DNA of 12,794 nt from NCBI GenBank assembly GCA_005882235.1, contig VBCT01000150.1:1-12794 (forward strand). The letters run 5' to 3'. The notes beneath the pieces are model-generated. The model worked only from the letters and a program-made list of their open reading frames with translations. It had not been told where the DNA came from and did no database searches. Below are positions 1-6,900 of the stretch, piece after piece. Position 1 is the first letter of the stretch; each line of letters opens with the position of its first letter. Position numbers and translations under genes: made by a program. The DNA is from Betaproteobacteria bacterium. Lineage in GTDB: Bacteria > Pseudomonadota > Gammaproteobacteria > Burkholderiales > SG8-39.

Positions 1-365
1 CCCTTGTCGTGACGCTCGACCAGTTTCCGCGCAACATGTTCCGCGGTACGGCGCGGGCTTTCGCGAGCGATTCTGCTGCGCTCGCCGCGGCGAGGGAAAC
101 GATCGCGCAAGGGTTTGACCTCCTGCTTTCACCGGTCGAGCGCTTGTTTATCTATCTGCCTTTCGCGCATGCCGAGGATCTCGCCGCCCAGCGCCGCTCT
201 CTTTCCCTGTTCCGTGAGCTCGACCCGGAAGACATGCGCTCCGCGAAACGGCACTATGAGATCATCGCGCGCTTCGGCCGCTTTCCTCACCGCAACGCCA
301 TTCTCGGCCGCCAATCCACCGCCGAGGAAGCCGAATTCCTGAAGCAGCCCGGGTCTTCGTTCTAG
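1..365 (+). CDS. DUF924 family protein, C-terminal part (5' end outside window)
   Basis: Codons are in frame from base 3; the reading frame enters from the left edge, so only about the last 120 residues are present. The stop is TAG at 363-365. The segment DQFPRNMFRGTARAFASD, followed further on by PFAHAED and a Gly-Arg-Phe-Pro-His-Arg-Asn stretch (residues about 91-97 of the visible part), is the conserved half of the DUF924 family, small mostly helical bacterial proteins of about 180-200 aa. The biochemical function of the family is unknown to me. The GTG at 9-11 should not be taken as the start, because it lies inside the conserved domain and the frame is open upstream of it. The gene converges on the hydrolase/OsmC gene, and the two stop codons share CTAG at 362-365, leaving no room for a terminator between them. 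Family call is fairly sure; role unknown. Confidence 0.85.
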   Translation, partial: LVVTLDQFPRNMFRGTARAFASDSAALAAARETIAQGFDLLLSPVERLFIYLPFAHAEDLAAQRRSLSLFRELDPEDMRSAKRHYEIIARFGRFPHRNAILGRQSTAEEAEFLKQPGSSF

Positions 366-1582
366 CCGGAGAGCCGGGTCGGAATCACGACCTCCGAATG
401 CAGGGTGCGGTGCACGGGGCATTTGTTGGCGATCTCCAGCAGCTTCTGCCGTTGCGCCGAATCGAGCGCGCCCTCGAGACCGATGAGGCGCTCGATGCGA
501 TCGATCTTCCCCTCCTTGGTTTCGCACTCGGCGCAATCGGTGGCGTGGATCTTTTCGTGCTTCAGCTCGACGCTGACCCGCTCAAGCGGAATGCCCTTCA
601 GATCGGCGTAAAGCCGCAGGGTGATCGCGGTGCAGGCGCCGAGCGCGGCGCACAGCAGATCGTAGGGCGACAAGCCGGTGTCCAGGCCTCCCGCCGCTAC
701 CGGTTCGTCCGCGCGGATCACGTGCCGGCCGACGAACACCTGGTTGGTGAACTTGCCTTCACGCGTCTCGCGCACGAAGACCTTTCCGGGCGGCGGCGCA
801 GGAATCTCGCTGGGCTTCACGTCCAGGTAACGCTCGGCCCACGCGGCAAGCAGTTGGCCGGCGTAAAACGCATCTTCGCGGCGCGACAGGAGGTGGTCCG
901 CGGGGTCGAGCGAGACGAAACTCTTGGGGTGCTTCGCAGCCAAGAATATTTTCGCGGCGTTGTCGATGTCGACGATGGTATCGCGCGGCGAGTGCATCAC
1001 CATAAGCGCTCTTCCCAGCCGCGCCACGGTGTCGTCGAGCTTCCGTCCCTGGATGTCGTCCAGAAACTGCTTCTTGATGCGGAACTCGCGGCCGGCGATT
1101 TCGACCAGGGCTTCGCCCTCGGCTTGGATCGCGCCGAGTGAATCCTTCAGCAGGCCGAGGACGTGATCCGGATCATACGGTGAGCCGATGGTTGCGACCG
1201 CAAGGGTTTCGGGAATCTTCTGCGCGGCGGCCAGCATCGCGGTCCCGCCGAGGCTGTGGCCGATGAGGATCGCCGGCGCGCGGTAGTTCTTGCGCAGGTG
1301 AGCAGCCGCGGCGACGAGATCGCCGATGTTCGAAGAAAAATTGGTGTTGGCGAAATCGCCTTCGCTCCCACCCAGGCCGGTGAAGTCAAAGCGCAGCACG
1401 GCGATGCCGCGCTCGGCGAGCGCGGTGCTGATGTAAGTCGCCGCCTTGGTGTCCTTCGAGCAGGTAAAGCAGTGGGCGAACAAGGCGTAGGCGCGCGGGC
1501 GCTCTGCCGGGGCATCGAGCCGCGCGGCGAGCGTCGCGCCGGAGGCGCCGGGAAAACTGACCGACTGGGTTTGTTGGGCCAT
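362..1582 (-). CDS. Bifunctional alpha/beta hydrolase - OsmC family protein
   Basis: This 406-aa protein fuses two domains. Residues 1 to about 255 form an alpha/beta hydrolase with a GHSLGG nucleophile elbow (Ser110), a likely acid at Asp201 (HSPRD) and a likely catalytic His230 (ADHLL). Residues about 268-406 form an OsmC/Ohr-like domain with the two expected redox cysteines, Cys317 (LGACT) and Cys388 (NKCPVH), and an additional DCAEC pair at 350/353. OsmC/Ohr proteins reduce organic hydroperoxides with thiols; the hydrolase half probably acts on an ester or acyl substrate, which cannot be read from sequence. This fusion is known in proteobacteria. The frame also allows GTG at 1585-1583, but an AGGAG lies 6 nt before the ATG at 1582-1580, so I use the ATG. 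No signal peptide is seen; the protein is presumably cytoplasmic. It is divergent from the methyltransferase gene and convergent with the DUF924 gene. Confidence 0.92.
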   Translation of the reverse strand: MAQQTQSVSFPGASGATLAARLDAPAERPRAYALFAHCFTCSKDTKAATYISTALAERGIAVLRFDFTGLGGSEGDFANTNFSSNIGDLVAAAAHLRKNYRAPAILIGHSLGGTAMLAAAQKIPETLAVATIGSPYDPDHVLGLLKDSLGAIQAEGEALVEIAGREFRIKKQFLDDIQGRKLDDTVARLGRALMVMHSPRDTIVDIDNAAKIFLAAKHPKSFVSLDPADHLLSRREDAFYAGQLLAAWAERYLDVKPSEIPAPPPGKVFVRETREGKFTNQVFVGRHVIRADEPVAAGGLDTGLSPYDLLCAALGACTAITLRLYADLKGIPLERVSVELKHEKIHATDCAECETKEGKIDRIERLIGLEGALDSAQRQKLLEIANKCPVHRTLHSEVVIPTRLSG

Positions 1583-1588
1583 CACTTG

Positions 1589-1593
1589 CTCCT
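1589..1593 (-). promoter_or_regulatory. Shine-Dalgarno site of the hydrolase-OsmC gene
   Basis: The minus strand reads AGGAG here, 6 nt before ATG (1582-1580) and only 3 nt before the overlapping GTG (1585-1583). The spacing favours the ATG as the true start. Confidence 0.7.
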
Positions 1594-1656
1594 CGAGGGA
1601 TGTCGCAGCAGTGTTTCATAAGGGGCCGCGATCGCGCCAGTGCCCGCCGCGCGAGA

Positions 1657-1662
1657 GATAAT
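1657..1662 (+). promoter_or_regulatory. Candidate -10 box (GATAAT) just before the methyltransferase start
   Basis: GATAAT matches the sigma-70 consensus TATAAT at five of six bases and ends 8 nt before the ATG at 1671. A transcript from it would begin at or next to the start codon. No convincing -35 box is seen at 16-18 bp upstream, and no Shine-Dalgarno sequence precedes the ATG. See the finding on possible leaderless starts. Promoter function is inferred from sequence only. Confidence 0.3.
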
Positions 1663-1670
1663 GCCACCCC

Positions 1671-2240
1671 ATGCTGCCCGCCCACGAAATCGACTCGCCC
1701 TCGCCGTGGGTATGTCGCTGGGCCGCGCTGATCCGGCCCGGCGGGCGCGTTCTCGACGTCGCCTGCGGCCAAGGCCGGCACACGCGCTATCTGAGCTCGC
1801 TGGGTTTTGCCGTCGTCGGCGTCGATCGCGACGAAGCCGCGCTCGTTGCGCTCAGGGGAGTCGGCGGGGTCGAGGTTCACGTCGCGGACATCGAGGCGGG
1901 GCCCTGGCCCTTCGCGCCCGGAGGATTCGACGGCGTGGTCGTGACCAACTACCTCCACCGACCGCTTTTTCCGGATCTCGTCGGCGCATTGCGCTCGGGG
2001 GGCGTGCTGATCTGCGAAACCTTCGCCTTGGGCAACGAGCGCTATGGCCGACCGAGCAACCCGGCGTTCCTGCTGCGACCCGACGAGCTGCTCCACAGCC
2101 TGGAACCCTTGGCCGTAGTTGCGTTCGAACAGGGACTGGTCTCCGAGCCGAAGCAGGCGGTGATCCAGCGTGTCTGCGCCGTGCGAGCGGACAAGAGTTC
2201 GGCACCGCTGGCTGCGGTCCCTGCGTCATCCGGCGGCTAG
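1671..2240 (+). CDS. Class I SAM-dependent methyltransferase (TehB-like)
   Basis: This 189-aa protein has a Rossmann methyltransferase core: motif [11 protein letters not shown] (residues 28-37), an acidic residue after strand 2 (VGVDRD, Asp52) that would bind the ribose of S-adenosylmethionine, Asp73 in VADIE, a strand-4 segment [15 protein letters not shown] (about 86-100), and a GG turn at 110-111 before strand 5. Length is usual for small stand-alone enzymes. The substrate is unknown; conserved residues after strand 5 ([16 protein letters not shown]) resemble a TehB-like subgroup often found in proteobacteria. The start at 1671 fits the domain boundary, but there is no Shine-Dalgarno site. 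dapA follows 44 bp downstream with its own -10-like box, so the two may be separate transcripts or a loose operon. A much longer overlapping frame (from 1640) runs through this gene into dapA and is not coding here. Confidence 0.85.
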   Translation: MLPAHEIDSPSPWVCRWAALIRPGGRVLDVACGQGRHTRYLSSLGFAVVGVDRDEAALVALRGVGGVEVHVADIEAGPWPFAPGGFDGVVVTNYLHRPLFPDLVGALRSGGVLICETFALGNERYGRPSNPAFLLRPDELLHSLEPLAVVAFEQGLVSEPKQAVIQRVCAVRADKSSAPLAAVPASSGG

Positions 2241-2250
2241 GCGATTGCGC

Positions 2251-2256
2251 TAGAAT
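2251..2256 (+). promoter_or_regulatory. Candidate -10 box of dapA (TAGAAT)
   Basis: TAGAAT is a five-of-six match to the sigma-70 -10 consensus and sits 28 nt before the dapA ATG, which would give a 5' leader of about 20 nt containing the AAAGG at 2271-2275. A good -35 hexamer is not visible at the usual distance, so this would be a weak or activated promoter. Confidence 0.4.
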
Positions 2257-2284
2257 GAGGCGTTCAAACGAAAGGCGAAGCCCT

Positions 2285-3199
2285 ATGCTCTCCGGGTCCC
2301 TGGTTGCGGTCGTTACACCGATGCAGGACGACGGGCGCCTCGATTTCGAGCGCTTCAAGTCGCTCATCGATTTCCACATCGAACAGGGCTCCGATGCCAT
2401 CGTCGTCGTCGGCACCACGGGGGAATCGCCCACCGTCGATTTCGACGAACACAAGGAACTGATCCGGCTGGCCGTAGCCCACGCGCGCGGCCGCATCCCT
2501 ATCGTGGGCGGCACCGGCGGCAATTCCACGGCCGAGGCGATCGAGCTGACGCAGTCGGCGAAAAACGCGGGCGCCGATGCCTGCCTTTTGGTCGTGCCGT
2601 ACTACAACAAGCCCACGCAGGAGGGCCTCTACCGGCACTTCCGCTCCATCGCGGAAAAGGTGGACATTCCGCAGATCGTGTACAACGTTCCCGGCCGCAC
2701 CGTCGCCGATCTCGCCGGCGAAACCACGCTGCGGCTCGCGCAGATCCCGAACATCATCGGCATCAAGGACGCCACCGCCAGCATCGAGCGCGGGTCGGAT
2801 CTGCTGCGGCGGGCGCCGAAGGACTTCGCGGTCTACAGCGGCGACGACGCGACCTGCCTTGCGCTGATGCTTCTCGGCGCCAAGGGCGTAGTCTCCGTCA
2901 CCGCCAACGTCGCCCCGCGGCTGATGCACGAAATGTGCTCGGCAGCGCTCGCCGGTGACCTGAAGAAGGCGCGCGAATTGAATTTCAAGCTGCTCGGACT
3001 TCACACCAAGCTCTTCGTCGAGGCGAACCCGATCCCGGTGAAATGGGCCGTAGCCCAGATGGGACTGATCGGCATGGGCATTCGTCTGCCGCTCACGCCG
3101 CTCTCGCAGCAATTCCACGAAGTCGTCAGGGAGGCCATGCGCCAAGCCGACGTCACGCCCGCGAGCGGCCTGCGCGTCGTCGAGGGAAAGGCGGGATGA
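2285..3199 (+). CDS. dapA: 4-hydroxy-tetrahydrodipicolinate synthase DapA
   Basis: DapA condenses pyruvate with aspartate-4-semialdehyde, the first committed step to diaminopimelate (peptidoglycan) and lysine. The 304-aa protein shows the full TIM-barrel signature: GTTGE at 43-47 (Thr44, Thr45), PYYNKP at 105-110 with Tyr107, IVYNVPGRT at 131-139 with catalytic Tyr133 and Arg138, and GIKDAT at 159-164 with Schiff-base Lys161, the same numbering as the E. coli enzyme. It is about 12 residues longer than the E. coli protein, at the C-terminus. The start at 2285 begins exactly at the family's N-terminus ([13 protein letters not shown]); AAAGG at 2271-2275 lies 9 nt upstream. The frame is open back to 1640, but that extension is low-complexity Arg-rich shadow of the methyltransferase gene. 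Its stop overlaps the bamC start (ATGA at 3196-3199), indicating translational coupling. Confidence 0.98.
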   Translation: MLSGSLVAVVTPMQDDGRLDFERFKSLIDFHIEQGSDAIVVVGTTGESPTVDFDEHKELIRLAVAHARGRIPIVGGTGGNSTAEAIELTQSAKNAGADACLLVVPYYNKPTQEGLYRHFRSIAEKVDIPQIVYNVPGRTVADLAGETTLRLAQIPNIIGIKDATASIERGSDLLRRAPKDFAVYSGDDATCLALMLLGAKGVVSVTANVAPRLMHEMCSAALAGDLKKARELNFKLLGLHTKLFVEANPIPVKWAVAQMGLIGMGIRLPLTPLSQQFHEVVREAMRQADVTPASGLRVVEGKAG

Positions 3200-4320
3200 C
3201 TCGGTACGGCTCCGCCGCCGTCGCAGCAGCGTTGGGGCTCGCGCTTGCCGGCTGCGGTACGCTGTTCGATTCCGCGAAGGTCGATTACAAGTCGGAGAAA
3301 AAGCTCCCGCCGCTCGATGTTCCGCCGGACCTGACGACGCCCGCTCGTGACGAGCGCTATCAGATCCCGGAAGGCTCTCCGACCGGGGCGACGACTCTTT
3401 CGGCCTACAACGCCGAGCGCAGCGGCGTCTCGCGGCCCGGAGCGACCGCGATCCTGCCTGAAATCGACAAAGTGCGGATCGATCGATCCGGCAGCGAGCG
3501 CTGGCTGGTCGTGCCGGAACCGCCCGAGAAGGTCTGGCCCGTCGTCAAGGATTTCTGGCAGGGGCTCGGTTTCGTGATCAAGACCGAGGTCCCCGAAGCC
3601 GGGGTCATGGAGACCGACTGGGCGGAGAACCGCGCGAAGATCAAACAGGATGCGATCCGAAACCTGATCGGCGGCGTTCTCGATGGAGCCTACTCCACCG
3701 GCGAGCGCGACAAATTCCGCACTCGCCTGGAGCGCGGCGCACAGCCCAACACCACCGAGATCTACATCACCCACCGGGGCGTGGCCGAGGTCTATGTGAA
3801 CCAGTACCGCGACAGCACGGTGTGGCAAGCCCGGCCCCCGGACCCGAGCATGGAGGCCGAGTTTCTGCGCCGGCTGATGGTCCGCTTCGGGGCCGACGAC
3901 GCACGCGCGCGAGCGCAGATTGCGGTGAACAAGGACGACGGACAGGCGAAGATCGTAGCGGCTGAGAACGGGGTCGGCAGACTCGAGCTCGCAGAGCCGT
4001 TCGACCGGGCCTGGAGGCGCGTTGGACTGGTGCTCGATCGCGTCGGCTTCACCGTCGAGGACCGCGACCGTTCCAGAGGTTTCTACTTCGTGCGCTACGT
4101 CGATCCGGAGGCCGACGCGATCGACAAGAAGAACGACAGTTTTCTTGCGAAGCTCATGTTCTGGCGCTCCGCGCCCGATCCGAAGGCCGAGCAGTATCGC
4201 GTGTTCGTGAAGGATCGCAACGACTCGAGCGAGGTGCAGGTTCTCAACAAGGAAGGCAGCCCGGCTTCCTCCGATACGGCGCGCAAGATTCTTTCCCTTC
4301 TGCAGCAGCAGCTGAAATAG
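3196..4320 (+). CDS. bamC: Outer membrane assembly lipoprotein BamC (NlpB)
   Basis: BamC is a lipoprotein of the beta-barrel assembly machinery that inserts outer-membrane proteins. The 374-aa product starts with a lipoprotein signal peptide: MTRYG, a hydrophobic stretch, then lipobox LAGC with the acylated cysteine at residue 20. Next comes the Pro-rich segment [13 protein letters not shown] (about 37-49), corresponding to the extended region that in E. coli contacts BamD, then two helix-grip type domains (roughly 95-215 and 255-374), the first containing [19 protein letters not shown] and the second [22 protein letters not shown]. coli BamC is 344 aa, so the size fits. The ATG at 3196 overlaps the dapA stop; a longer frame start at 3043 lies inside dapA and would bury the signal peptide, so I reject it. 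dapA-bamC adjacency is widespread in proteobacteria and supports the call. Confidence 0.95.
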   Translation: MTRYGSAAVAAALGLALAGCGTLFDSAKVDYKSEKKLPPLDVPPDLTTPARDERYQIPEGSPTGATTLSAYNAERSGVSRPGATAILPEIDKVRIDRSGSERWLVVPEPPEKVWPVVKDFWQGLGFVIKTEVPEAGVMETDWAENRAKIKQDAIRNLIGGVLDGAYSTGERDKFRTRLERGAQPNTTEIYITHRGVAEVYVNQYRDSTVWQARPPDPSMEAEFLRRLMVRFGADDARARAQIAVNKDDGQAKIVAAENGVGRLELAEPFDRAWRRVGLVLDRVGFTVEDRDRSRGFYFVRYVDPEADAIDKKNDSFLAKLMFWRSAPDPKAEQYRVFVKDRNDSSEVQVLNKEGSPASSDTARKILSLLQQQLK

Positions 4321-4362
4321 CCTTGCGCGGATTGAAACGGATCCGACGAAGCGAAAGCCTTT

Positions 4363-4367
4363 AGGAA
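4363..4367 (+). promoter_or_regulatory. Shine-Dalgarno site deciding a GTG start
   Basis: AGGAA lies 6 nt before GTG at 4374. It supports the GTG as the start of the metallo-beta-lactamase-fold gene; the following residues MRFASLGSGSEGNA match the family N-terminus. Confidence 0.7.
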
Positions 4368-4373
4368 CCAAAC

Positions 4374-5144
4374 GTGCGCTTCGCTTCGCTCGGTAGCGGC
4401 AGCGAGGGCAACGCGCTGGTCGTCGAGGTCGCCAGGACGCGCCTCATGCTCGACTGCGGGTTTTCTCTGCGCGAAGCCGTGTCGCGTCTGGCTCGCGCCG
4501 GCCTCGAGCCTTCCGATCTCTCCGGAATAGTCGTCACGCACGAGCACGCCGACCACGGCGGAGGCGTGTTTCCGCTGGCGAGCCGCTTCGGCATCCCGGT
4601 GTGGCTGACGCATGGTACGCTCGCCGCTCTGCGCGAAACGGGCGCCGACGCCGGGGAGTGGCCGTTCAATCTGATCGATTCGCACGCTGGTTTCTCGATC
4701 GGCGACGTGCTGGTGCAGCCCTTCACGGTGCCGCACGATGCGCGCGAGCCGGTCCAGTACGTGCTCTCTGACGGTGCGAGCCGGCTGGGCGTCCTGACCG
4801 ACACCGGTTGCTCGACCGCGCATATCGAATCGAATTTGTCAGGTTGCGACGCCTTGGTGCTCGAATGCAACTACGATTTCCATATGCTTGCGAGCGGGTC
4901 CTATCCGGCTGCGCTGAAGACGCGCATCGCAAGCCGCCTCGGGCATCTGGATAATCGAACTTCGGGGGAGATACTCGCGGCGCTCGACCACAGCCGGCTC
5001 AAGCATGTGATCGCAGCGCATCTCTCGCAAGCGAACAATACCCCGGAACTGGCGCGAGCCGCGCTGGCACAGGCGTTGCGCTGCGAGCCCGGATGGATAT
5101 CGGTGGCAACACAGGACGAAGGCTTCTCTTGGCGCGATCTGTAG
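4374..5144 (+). CDS. Metallo-beta-lactamase-fold hydrolase, YycJ/WalJ-like
   Basis: The 256-aa protein opens with FASLGSGSEGNA (residues 3-14), the usual N-terminus of YycJ-type MBL-fold hydrolases. Metal ligands are visible: HEHADH at 56-61, His121 (VPHD), Asp143 (LTDTG) and His216 (AAHLSQ); His191 (GHLDN) is a further conserved histidine. These proteins are probably dinuclear-metal phosphodiesterases or nucleases; in Firmicutes the relative YycJ/WalJ sits by the WalKR genes and is linked to DNA double-strand break or cell-wall phenotypes. The exact substrate here is not known. No signal peptide is present, so it is presumably cytoplasmic. The gene starts 53 bp after bamC with a GTG and its own Shine-Dalgarno site; I see no promoter or terminator in that gap, so it is probably the last gene of the dapA-bamC unit. 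Its TAG stop lies 3 nt before the left arm of the palindrome at 5148-5227. Confidence 0.9.
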   Translation: MRFASLGSGSEGNALVVEVARTRLMLDCGFSLREAVSRLARAGLEPSDLSGIVVTHEHADHGGGVFPLASRFGIPVWLTHGTLAALRETGADAGEWPFNLIDSHAGFSIGDVLVQPFTVPHDAREPVQYVLSDGASRLGVLTDTGCSTAHIESNLSGCDALVLECNYDFHMLASGSYPAALKTRIASRLGHLDNRTSGEILAALDHSRLKHVIAAHLSQANNTPELARAALAQALRCEPGWISVATQDEGFSWRDL

Positions 5145-5147
5145 GAA

Positions 5148-5227
5148 AACCGGGGACAGACCACGTTTTTTCGTCGAGACGACGAAACGTGAACCGCAAT
5201 TCAAAGAAACGGGGTCTGTCCCCGGTT
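5148..5227. repeat. 80-bp nested palindrome, REP/REPIN- or MITE-like
   Basis: The outer arms AACCGGGGACAGACC (5148-5162) and GGTCTGTCCCCGGTT (5213-5227) are perfect 15-bp inverted repeats. Between them lies a second hairpin: TTTCGTC (5169-5175) pairs with GACGAAA (5181-5187) around a 5-nt loop, and ACG (5163-5165) pairs with CGT (5188-5190), leaving a TTT bulge. A spacer of about 22 nt (5191-5212) completes the element. It fills the gap between two convergent genes, 3 nt after one stop and directly against the other. GGGGACAGACC-type palindromes are, to my knowledge, a dispersed repeat in many proteobacterial genomes, of the kind linked to REP-associated (Y1, IS200-like) transposases; only one copy is in this window, so its repetitive nature is inferred. 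It may also act as a two-way transcription stop or mRNA 3' end stabiliser, although no long U-run follows either outer arm. Confidence 0.75.
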
Positions 5228-5731
5228 CTACAACCCGGTCGTATTCACCGACACCGTGGGGAGCGACGCCTCCCAGATTTCCTCGAATCGCTCGCGCATC
5301 GGCTGGCACTCCTTCGGATCATTGGTCACGAGCACTCCGCGCGCCTGCGTCCTCACCGGCCGGCGCACCAGATGGTCGCCGTCGGCGAGCACGAAGCAAT
5401 CCTGCACCTTGGTCGCCTCCCCGTGGGTCTGGAAGATGAGGAGCGCGGAGGTATAGCTACTCATCAGGGCGATCAATCGCGGGCAGCGTTTGGTGACGTG
5501 CTCGATGTCGTGAAGCGCGACGTAGATGCGGTGCGTACGGCTCTCCCGAAGGAAGCGCGTCAGCGTCTCGATGCGACTCGTCGAGTTCATTTCCAGCTCG
5601 GCGAGATCCGGATCGAAGATGCGCAGCTCCCGGCGCGCGAGGACTAGAAGCCTGTTGAAGCCCTCCAGATAGCCGCTCCTTGTCTGGAGCAGAGTCCGCT
5701 CGGGAACCGCCTCGGCTGAGGGTTCACTCAT
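5228..5731 (-). CDS. Uncharacterised 167-aa protein, possibly phospholipase-D-like fold without catalytic motif
   Basis: I do not recognise a characterised family. The protein runs from MSEPSAEAV to VSVNTTGL. A pattern of GYLEGFNRLLVLARRELRIFDPDL (from residue about 20), TLTRFLRES (57-65), RIYVALHDI (68-76), CPRLIALM (83-90), LLIFQTHGEA (97-106) and a C-terminal RFEEIWEAS recalls domains next to or fused with GNAT acetyltransferases in betaproteobacteria (perhaps the family I know as DUF7931; unverified). The alternation of arm lengths resembles a PLD-like fold, but no HKD motif is present. No signal peptide or membrane segment. The start ATG at 5731-5729 lies inside the end of the RoxA-like gene (8-bp overlap ATGAGTGA) and is preceded by GGAG at 5741-5738 with a 6-nt gap. 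A frame extension up to 6154 is Arg/Ser-rich shadow of the upstream gene. Overlap implies co-expression with the oxygenase. Confidence 0.8.
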   Translation of the reverse strand: MSEPSAEAVPERTLLQTRSGYLEGFNRLLVLARRELRIFDPDLAELEMNSTSRIETLTRFLRESRTHRIYVALHDIEHVTKRCPRLIALMSSYTSALLIFQTHGEATKVQDCFVLADGDHLVRRPVRTQARGVLVTNDPKECQPMRERFEEIWEASLPTVSVNTTGL

Positions 5732-6854
5732 GGCGCTCTCCGATGCGAAGCCAGCCGGCGAGGTACCAATCGTGCAGCAGCCCGAGGAGGGGCTGCGGGA
5801 GGTGCTCGCCCGGGGGCAGGACGCGCTCGTCGGCGAGGCGCGCGAGGAATCTCCGCAGGCGTCCCGGCGGCTCGACCTGCTCTCCGTTGACGAAGAACTC
5901 CCGCTCCCGGAACAGCATCCTGGTGCGCAGGTCCAGGCGCATGCCCCGGGCGCGGCACAGCGCGGCGAACCTCGCGGGCGAGCGCGGAGTGCGCGGCCGC
6001 GAAAACACGGTTTGCGGCTTGGGTGCCGACAGGTACTCGCCCAGAAAACGCGCGACGTCTCGAACGCGCCAGCGAATTCTCCGGGCAACGACGGCGGCCT
6101 GTTGCACCATCTTTTTCGGAACCTCCGCCGGGCGGCGCTGGGGCTTCGCTCCACGATCCGCGTAGGTGCCGTCGAACGTGACGTGATCCTGGAGGAAAGC
6201 CAGAAATTCCCGGGCGACTTCCTGATGGGACGGCGCCCGAAAGCCGATCGAGTAGGTGAAGGAGGGCTCCAGCGCGACGCCGTCGTGAGCCCAGCCCGGC
6301 GGCAGGTAGAGCATGTCTCCCGGTTCGAGGAGCCATTCTTCTTGGGGGCGGAAGTTGGTGAGGATCCTGAGCGGCGCCTTCGCGTCGAGTTCCGGGTCGC
6401 GCTGCTTGCCGACGCTCCACCGGCGCCGCCCCGGGCCTTGCAGAAGGAACACGTCGTAGGAATCGAAGTGCGGCCCGACCCCGCCGCCTGCGGCGGCGTA
6501 GCTCACCATGACGTCGTCCAGCCGCGCGTAAGGCAGGAAGCGAAAGCGCCGCAGCAACGCGTCCGCCTCGGGCAGCTCGAGATTCAGTCCCTGCACCAAG
6601 AGGGTCCACCCGGACTTCGGCAGGCGCGCGAGCTGAGTGCGCGAGAAAGGCCCCATCTGCACGTGCCAGGCGCCGCGGCGGCGGCACACGAGTCTGGATT
6701 CGATGTCGTGCCGCAACGACAGGGCAAGCAATTCAGGCGCTTGCACCACGCCCTTAAAGCCGGTAATCGCCTTGCGGACCAGCAGCGGTTTCTTTTGCCA
6801 GAATTTAGACAAAAATTTCTCGCCGCTCAACCCACCCAGCAGTTGCATTCTCAT
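5724..6854 (-). CDS. roxA: JmjC/cupin 2-oxoglutarate oxygenase, RoxA (YcfD)-like ribosomal protein L16 arginine hydroxylase
   Basis: E. coli RoxA/YcfD is an Fe(II)- and 2-oxoglutarate-dependent oxygenase that hydroxylates an arginine of ribosomal protein L16. The 376-aa product here matches its length (373 aa) and architecture: N-terminal LLGGLSGEKFLSKFWQKKPL (from residue 5), the JmjC facial triad His129-x-Asp131 (VGPHFDSYDVF) and His190 (GWAHDGVA), the GPGRRRW segment (140-146) whose first Arg corresponds to the 2-oxoglutarate-binding residue, LEPGDMLYLPPGWAHD (176-191), and SIGFRAPS at 202-209. The C-terminal third would form the dimerisation and winged-helix parts. A second possible start, ATG at 6848, gives a protein beginning MQLLGGLSG. 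A perfect TATAAT lies 7 nt before the first ATG, with no Shine-Dalgarno site between. It is followed, with 8-bp overlap, by the unknown 167-aa gene. L16 as the substrate here is inferred by family. Confidence 0.9.
   Translation of the reverse strand: MRMQLLGGLSGEKFLSKFWQKKPLLVRKAITGFKGVVQAPELLALSLRHDIESRLVCRRRGAWHVQMGPFSRTQLARLPKSGWTLLVQGLNLELPEADALLRRFRFLPYARLDDVMVSYAAAGGGVGPHFDSYDVFLLQGPGRRRWSVGKQRDPELDAKAPLRILTNFRPQEEWLLEPGDMLYLPPGWAHDGVALEPSFTYSIGFRAPSHQEVAREFLAFLQDHVTFDGTYADRGAKPQRRPAEVPKKMVQQAAVVARRIRWRVRDVARFLGEYLSAPKPQTVFSRPRTPRSPARFAALCRARGMRLDLRTRMLFREREFFVNGEQVEPPGRLRRFLARLADERVLPPGEHLPQPLLGLLHDWYLAGWLRIGERHE
5736..5741 (-). promoter_or_regulatory. Shine-Dalgarno site of the 167-aa gene inside the RoxA-like gene
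   Basis: The minus strand reads GGAGAG here; GGAG ends 6 nt before ATG 5731-5729. It supports the choice of this internal start over the longer open frame. Confidence 0.65.
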
Positions 6855-6861
6855 CGCCGCG

Positions 6862-6869
6862 ATTATAGT
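6862..6869. promoter_or_regulatory. Overlapping divergent -10 boxes between the RoxA-like and peroxiredoxin genes
   Basis: On the minus strand, TATAAT (6867-6862) is a perfect -10 consensus ending 7 nt before the RoxA-like ATG. On the plus strand, the same bases shifted by two read TATAGT (6864-6869), a five-of-six match pointing to the peroxiredoxin gene, with the start codon 31 nt further on. No good -35 hexamer is evident for either direction. RNA polymerase could probably use only one direction at a time. Confidence 0.45.
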
Positions 6870-6891
6870 CTGTTGATGCCTTGAAACCTGC

Positions 6892-6898
6892 GAGGAAA
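6892..6898 (+). promoter_or_regulatory. Shine-Dalgarno site deciding a TTG start
   Basis: GAGGAAA lies immediately upstream of TTG at 6901 (5 nt from GAGG). The next in-frame ATG is codon 35, inside the thioredoxin fold, so the TTG is the only start that keeps the domain intact. Confidence 0.6.
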
Positions 6899-6900
6899 AC

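Noticed and set aside
1608..1643. TATGAA (1620-1615, minus strand) as the -10 of the hydrolase-OsmC gene
   Set aside because: Weak hexamer with no -35 partner; possible but not supportable.
1640..2284. Long N-terminal extension of the dapA reading frame
   Set aside because: It overlaps the methyltransferase gene in another frame and encodes Arg/Ala-rich low-complexity residues; DapA starts at its usual N-terminus at 2285.
2264..4371. Long minus-strand open frames opposite dapA and bamC
   Set aside because: They are mirror frames of two clear genes with no recognisable motifs.
5732..6154. Upstream extension of the 167-aa gene
   Set aside because: Arg/Ser-rich shadow of the RoxA-like gene; a Shine-Dalgarno-preceded ATG at 5731 gives the sensible start.
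5730..6884. Plus-strand 384-codon open frame opposite the RoxA-like gene
   Set aside because: No domain, composition of an antisense GC shadow; the minus-strand gene has a full JmjC motif set.
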